A program made the position numbers and the translations under genes. Below the pieces are notes generated by a model that was not told the DNA's origin, did not search any database, and saw only the letters and a program-made list of their open reading frames with translations. A stretch of DNA of 64,000 bases from contig CALMYB010000003.1 of assembly GCA_937873515.1 (NCBI GenBank), positions 150,236-214,235 on the forward strand, read 5' to 3'. The stretch is from an uncultured Acidobacteriota bacterium. GTDB lineage: Bacteria; Acidobacteriota; Blastocatellia; Pyrinomonadales; Pyrinomonadaceae. Below are positions 63,610-64,000 of this stretch, piece after piece (position 1 is the first letter of the stretch; every line of letters begins with the position of its first letter).

Positions 63610-64000
63610 TCAAAATTTGTTGAGATTTAGTATTCGGTTTTTGATTAACGCCATATTGTAGCAAACTGCCTGCAAAATCGTCTATTTTCGTGAACCTTTG
63701 CGATCTTTGTGGGGGGCTTCGCGGCCTTTGCGTTTTTTCTCTCCGTCAAACCGCAGAGGCGAGTCCGTTTGTCCCAGACAAACCGCCGTGGAACACCTCT
63801 GGGACAGCCTCGTGGGACAAATAAGCGACGTGCTATCAGTCACTTACGCGATTTGTCCCAGAATTTCGCGAAAAAAACTTCAACCCATATTTTCCACTCT
63901 CAATTCTCCTTTTTTAGTTCCCGCGGAGGCGGCTCGGCCGCCGACAAAACCTCGATGTTTGTTCCGTTCCGCGCGGAACAGAACAAGCGGAACAAAACGG
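63610..64000. repeat. Non-coding region with several short palindromes and module copies
   Basis: No gene is supported. Degenerate sequence like the GxxExxY ends appears at 63694-63763 (ACCTTTGCG..., then ACCGCAGAGGCGAG). TTTGTCCCA or its complement occurs near 63769, 63815 and 63851. A GGAGGCGGCTCGGCCGCCGA module at 63925 matches 39303-39326 exactly. GTTCCGCGCGGAAC (63967-63980) is a perfect palindrome. The left 70 bases are the cphB leader. Confidence 0.6.

Overview
The window is a densely coded stretch of bacterial chromosome, probably from an Acidobacteriota species near the Blastocatellia/Pyrinomonadaceae. The evidence for this is a large TonB-type receptor with an N-terminal carboxypeptidase-regulatory domain, secreted Ig-like/TPR proteins, a secretin with a C-terminal cohesin-like domain, a complete cyanophycin gene set, and many REP-like and short tandem repeats between genes. 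The taxonomic call is an inference from gene content. No rRNA, CRISPR array or prophage is visible.

Layout. 1-827: 3'-truncated xylF-like sugar-binding lipoprotein. 1194-4909: two FecR-like exported paralogues, then UDP-glucose dehydrogenase and a UDP-sugar epimerase. 5087-9264 (minus): TonB-type receptor and a secreted partner. 9399-16043 (minus): a tightly coupled run of secretin, two pseudopilins, a PilM-like protein, an ECF sigma factor, an anti-sigma factor and a bactofilin-like membrane protein. 16250-20523: an exported zinc-protease gene interrupted by a 14-G homopolymer, its Ig/TPR partner, a C-terminal scar of a second protease and a second partner. 20587-25132 (minus): coaBC, uracil-DNA glycosylase, exported isoaspartyl peptidase and cinA, overlapping by a few bases. 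25978-30680: NUDIX hydrolase, rplM-rpsI and rpsB-tsf-pyrH-frr. 30759-38734: lipoprotein, PcrA helicase, thioesterase, tRNA-Gln(CUG), smpB, pepA, a DUF4344 metallopeptidase and sucC. 38735-44867: repeat-rich accessory region with palindromic modules, 9-nt repeats around a DUF4139-like protein, an RHS-core/toxin gene with its likely immunity gene, and a second RHS scar. 44868-54230: acyltransferase, DinB-like protein, dnaB, rplI, rpsR, rpsF, pth, rplY, prs, tRNA-Gln(UUG), ispE and a CAP protein. 54433-58569: metal operon (MerR, Cu(I)-type P1B ATPase, exported CbiX-like protein). 58621-63609: isoaspartyl peptidase, cyanophycin synthetase, a GxxExxY gene bounded by inverted repeats, and cyanophycinase.

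The least expected features are as follows. (1) A possible phase-variable exported protease: a near-consensus promoter almost touching the start codon, and a G14 tract that puts the signal peptide out of frame with the mature protein; 12 or 15 G would restore it. (2) The protease-plus-partner cassette occurs twice, and the second protease survives only as its catalytic C terminus. (3) A 467-bp unit with 27-bp inverted ends (24/27 identical) carries a GxxExxY nuclease-like gene and splits cphB from cphA. A 65-bp relative of its ends lies in frame inside the coaBC linker, as a MITE would. (4) Degenerate 7-nt and 9-nt tandem repeats sit in intergenic regions, mostly as facing pairs, including directly in front of the pyrH start codon and at the borders of the RHS remnants.

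Cyanophycin metabolism looks complete: CphA makes the polymer, CphB cuts it to beta-Asp-Arg, and the cytoplasmic isoaspartyl peptidase can split the dipeptide. The ribosomal-protein and translation-factor blocks are conventional core genome and serve as anchors.
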